Shown here one piece after another: positions 22,290 to 25,960 of a DNA stretch of 25,960 nucleotides (its first letter is position 1; every line of letters starts with the position of its first letter). The DNA comes from CAWEHT01 sp963808455 (GTDB taxonomy: Bacteria; Chloroflexota; Anaerolineae; CG2-30-64-16), in NCBI GenBank assembly GCA_963808455.1, contig CAWEHT010000044.1, forward strand, positions 1 to 25,960. The letters run 5' to 3'. The notes under the pieces were generated by a model, which saw nothing but the letters and a program-made list of their open reading frames with translations, was not told the DNA's origin and did no database searches. The translations under genes and the position numbers were made by a program.

Positions 22290-25200
22290 GAGTTTTCAGT
22301 TGGGCCCCAAGGCGTATGTGGGGAACTTCGACACAACCTACAACCAGCCGTCGACAAAGCCAGGTGACAAAGTAGGCCTGGGACGGTGGTGCAAGAACTG
22401 TCCGACTCCGGCCGGCTGGTGCTGGATATCCGCCCGGCGGACGTTCTCGCTTTTTCAGCGCCGCGTGCCAGCTCTGCGAGAAGGCGGGTTATCGGGGTCT
22501 GGCGATCTTTACCGCGAACTTCAGGCGACTTTCGGCGGCGTATCGGCCGTCTCGCGATGACTTTTCGCCGACCTCTTTGAGATGGTCAAAGACATCTTGG
22601 GACTCCCGGGCTACTGGGCGTTGGTCAGGACGATGGACGACGATACGGAAGGGACGATCAGCCACCGCGGCTCGACTTGTTACGGCGCTTGCAGAGATCG
22701 GCCTGCTACTCGAGTCGCGACGCTACAATCGGGCGACCCGGCCGAGTTATGGGCGGCCTATGAGAAGCGCTTTGTCTTTGACGGCAGCGCGTGATCTCCC
22801 GGAAACCTTGGAGGGGATCGGCCAGGTAGCTGCGCGCGTGGACCTCGGTGCGGGGCGTCGTAGGGTCACTCACGCTTTGGCCCTGGCGGTGAAGAGCTAT
22901 ATTCACAGTTGAGCCCCTATTCACAGCTCCAGTCCGTGGACGACTTCCTGGCCGGCTTGATGCCTTATGATCAGCGAGGGAAGTTCGTGCGGGAGTAAGG
23001 AAAGCATTGGACAACGCCAAGGTGCGCGGGTCGAGACTCTATCAACGCCTCGTCAAGCTCCTGGCTGCGTACCCGATGGGCTGTTCGAACAAAGCCTGTC
23101 CCCAGTTTGAGTTGTTGGAGCCGTTCCGTTCTTTCCGCCGCTTGCACGCCGCGAACTGGTCCTCCACGTTTCAGGCGGCTGTGTCCTACGCTATCTCGCC
23201 GAAGAGGAAACGCCTCCTGAGCAGATCGAGCAGCGCCTGACGAAAGAGTTTGTCGGGCGGTATGCTCCTGGAAAAAGTTACGCGGAGCGGGCAGCTGAGG
23301 GATTTCGAGCTCAGGTATTGTTGGAGCCCGTGTTCAGCGGCTGGAAGAGTGAGAAACATGTCCCCATCTGCGTCGGTGATACTGAATTTCAGGCGGATTT
23401 TCTCCGTGGCACCTTTGATCCTCATTACCCGGATCGGCTGCTAGCGGTGCCGTGGCTGCCGTGCCGCAGTCTCGCCCACCCGTATGGGACAAGCCCCACG
23501 CTGATGCGGACCTCGAACTACGTTTCGAATTGAACTACGCTCTGGCAGCTGCTGAGCCGAGCCGGCTCTTGGTTGCGCCAGACTCTCCTAACGTCGCAGT
23601 GTTCCAACTGAACATTGCTGCCAACCTACCCGAGGCGGCGGACAAGATCTTGCCGGGGTTCCTGCGCGATTACTACGCTGTGGAGCAAATAACGCCGCTC
23701 CTGGCCCTTGCGCTGATCGAGCATATGTTCCGCAATCGGGGCGACCTACCGGATGACAGAAACCGGGTCAACACAGTCATCTCTCCCTTGCGCCAATATG
23801 CGCTGACAGTCCTGCTTAGCGACAGGTTGGAGGCGTTCCCGGTTGATTTCGGGAGCGCAATGGTGGGCACAGAGCGCATCAGAGATCTTTTCCGGTTGCA
23901 GTGTAAGCGGCTATATCTGACCTACAGGACGCTCATTAGTGGCAACAGATGGAAGGAAAACCTCCAACAGTACTGCTACGCGTTGGAGAAGGTGATCGCG
24001 GACGATGGCATTTCTATTGCGTGGGGCCGGCGACCGTGGAAGGCCACCAAAGACCAGGTGGCCGACGTGTTCCGGATCCCGGGGCGGCGTTTGGTCAACC
24101 TGGAACCATTGCTGGATGCGCTTGGCGACCTGATGCTTAAAGAGGAGTTCGGCGGCCGCTTGCCGAGCAGCGAGGTGACCCTGCGTTTTCAGATGCATGC
24201 TCTCGAGCAAGCCTGGCTGACGCAGCTCGATTCGACACGTGAGCGCACGCGCTACAATGGCGATCAGGTCCCTGCCTTGCCGGCCGAGCAGCTAATACGC
24301 CAGGCCAAGGCAGCTGGATATACGGATGCCGAGATTGGCGAAATTCTGCGTTTGCTCCAGACCCGGAAGTTTGTCGATCTGGATCAGCGCAATAACTTAT
24401 TGGTTCGCACCGTGGACTCCATCGTCGATCTCCATGATGCTCTGGCCGAACAGCTCAGTGCGCTCGAAAGGTTGATCCAAGACTTAGCCGAAGTCATCCC
24501 CGACTTCGCGACCGGAAGGACCCGCTGGGTAGGCTGCGTACAGAACTGGAGGCTGCAAAGGAGCGCGATGAACTCGAGTCCGTGAAGTCGGAACTGCGCC
24601 AACTGAATAGCGACGCGACCGCTTTCGCCGTGTTCCGGCCGCGGCGCTGAAAAGAGAAACTTCAGCAGGAACAGAACCGCTTGCTCGATGCGCTGAACCA
24701 AGGTGTGCCGGCCTGGCTGGTTGCGAATTTGGACCCGGCCCGTTGCGCGATCCTCTGGAAAAACAAAGGCAAGATTTGGTCGCTGCCTACCAGGCGGCTT
24801 TGGGCGATCGGCAACTCCAGCGAGGAATCGGCAGGCGAGTCGCAGCAAAACGGGGGGTCGATCTCGCAGGTGATCGCTCGCACGCAGCAACGCCTGGTAA
24901 GTCTCAGCAAGCAAGCGCGGATGCTAGAACAGCGCCTGCAAAGCTTCGAGGACCGCAAAGACGATCTTGAAAACTGGCGGCGCGTGGCAAGCTCGGCCGT
25001 CGAGGTCGCCAGTCAGGCGCAGACAGCGCAACGCCTGTACCAGAACACCAAATTCCAGGCCGAGACAGAGCGGCCTGGGAGAACCTGCATGCACAGTTTG
25101 AGACGCAGGCCCTACTATGTGGAGTATGCAGGCGCGGCGGAACGACAGGTGCAGGTTGAAAAAGCGCATTGACGAGTGGTTAGCCACCCGAAGGCAGTTC

Positions 25201-25489
25201 GAGCGGTCGTGTCAAGAGTATGGGCAGGCTCTGACAGCGGCGGGGATCTATATACAACTTACACATCCCCTTTGACCAAGAAACACCCAACTGAGTCCTA
25301 TGAGGTCTTGGCCGAGGCCGTGGTCGGTGCGTCACCGACATGCAGCCGTCGTCATTCGCCGACTCGAAGAATAGTGGGGAGCTTGTACGATAGGGCAACC
25401 AGGTCCGAGGTTATCGTAAAGCCAACCAGGAACCACAAGGCGGATATTTCATAACGCGCGTGACCGCATTGCACCAGAGCCTAGAAAGT
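22288..25489 (+). pseudogene. broken second copy of the large ATPase
   Basis: The same protein as at 19022-22289, split into many frames. Recognisable pieces are 22577-22912 (LPETLEGIGQVAARVDLGAG, reading through the point where the left copy is frameshifted), 23452-24530 (377-residue frame almost identical to the left copy) and 24681-25172 (coiled-coil tail). Deletions of up to about 10 bases and single-base indels are scattered. This is not a functional gene and most likely not a real second locus. Confidence 0.85.
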
Positions 25490-25806
25490 AGCAAGTCAGC
25501 GATCTTAGGGCTTCGTCGCCCACGGAGTTCAGCCATTGTCTGCGATGGATGCCGAAGCGCGCGCTTGCGGATGAGGTTCGAGGCTTAGTACGCCCGAGAG
25601 CCGCGGAAGGCAGTGAGGTTCTGCTACTCGAGATGATCAAGCAGGCATCCGGCGGACAGATGGATCTGCGGGCTATGGCCGTCAGGCTGATGGACCAGGG
25701 GGACCAACAGCTCGATCTGGATGCAGTAATCGGCAATACTCAAATCTCCCTGTTCCAGAAGAACCAGATCACCATTTACCTTAGCTTGTTGCACAAATTG
25801 CAGTGA
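25451..25806 (+). pseudogene. second copy of the 118-residue helical protein, start codon lost
   Basis: The start reads ATA instead of ATG and the first third is out of frame, but from 25566 the translation (EVRGLVRPRAAEGSEVLLLE and onward to YLSLLHKLQ) matches the left copy with few changes. It belongs to the right arm of the inverted repeat. Confidence 0.8.
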
Positions 25807-25960
25807 GGGCGGTGACCTGACCGACCCTTGCAAAGGGGCGTCGCTTCGCTTTCGTTGGAGGCATTTTGCGGAGCCGGCTGCTCAATTCCAATTGTAAGGG
25901 TGCAGGCTTTTGGGTATTTGAACGAAGGAGGACGGCCTGTATGACTGCTAACATATAAAT

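Larger units (their letters stand above)
22288..25949 (-). repeat. right arm of the 3.7-kb inverted repeat (error-rich)
   Basis: Reverse complement of 18560-22262, starting after a spacer of about 25 bases. Long parts are almost identical (23452-24530 translates with a handful of substitutions), while 22288-23250 and 24590-25560 carry many small indels. It ends with the ribosome-binding site and first codons of the ADP-ribosylglycohydrolase (ATG 25941) before the last few bases diverge at the window end. Confidence 0.95.

Noticed and set aside
23452..24585. 377-codon plus-strand frame as an independent gene
   Set aside because: It is a stretch of the fold-back copy of the ATPase with no real start or end; both sides are broken by indels.

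Overview
The window is a GC-rich bacterial contig with many short, tightly spaced genes, most plausibly from a Chloroflexota (Anaerolineae/Caldilineae-like) genome. The taxonomic hint is inference: it rests mainly on a secreted protein at 16820-17326 with a Thr/Pro-rich stalk and a short aromatic/hydrophobic C-terminal tail, a style common in that phylum. No rRNA, tRNA or CRISPR array was recognised. Single-base indels, several in G runs, break otherwise well conserved genes (translational-machinery-like protein, phosphoglucomutase, MDR oxidoreductase, large ATPase), which looks more like an incompletely polished long-read assembly than real gene decay.

Layout. 1-1457: IS66-family transposase (minus), running off the left edge. 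1600-2570: a small membrane protein gene whose leader is tandemly duplicated (about 149-bp period), the whole block flanked by two related G/C-run hairpin repeats in inverted orientation. 2758-8776: a co-directional plus-strand block of PRC-barrel protein, YtxH-like protein, translational-machinery-like protein (frameshifted), Crp-type HTH fragment, inorganic pyrophosphatase, phosphoglucomutase (three frameshifts), diacylglycerol-kinase-like lipid kinase and PAP2 phosphatase; it reads as a stress, phosphate and carbohydrate-storage neighbourhood. 8808-9261: remnants of a TOTE-type helicase and of a DUF4143-type ATPase placed back to back. 9660-11678: TrmO, a HAD-type soluble P-type-ATPase-like phosphatase with a coupled small ORF (all minus), and a divergent XRE-cupin regulator; a palindrome joins two back-to-back promoters. 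11682-12572: remnants of a membrane cytochrome/4Fe-4S electron-transfer pair, an FmdB-type zinc ribbon and very small ORFs. 12612-13635: CurA/PTGR-like MDR oxidoreductase (one frameshift). 13736-15025: YeiH-type transporter (minus) and a small ORF. 15452-16140: VapBC toxin-antitoxin pair. 16820-17326: secreted CxxCH/EF-hand protein. 17456-22289 (minus): a large P-loop-type ATPase with coiled-coil C-terminal half, a 118-aa helical partner, and an ADP-ribosylglycohydrolase, a candidate defence or NAD/ADP-ribose-linked conflict operon.

The dominant structural feature is a huge inverted repeat: 18560-22262 is repeated as its reverse complement at 22288-25949, with a spacer of about 25 bp. The right arm is riddled with indels while long stretches stay almost identical, and it ends at the window edge. 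I read this as a fold-back (template/complement) assembly artefact rather than a biological palindrome. In one place the right arm preserves the reading frame that the left arm has lost, so the two arms together allow reconstruction of an ATPase fragment of about 1090 aa. Its N-terminus, with the expected Walker A motif, lies beyond the fold and is missing.
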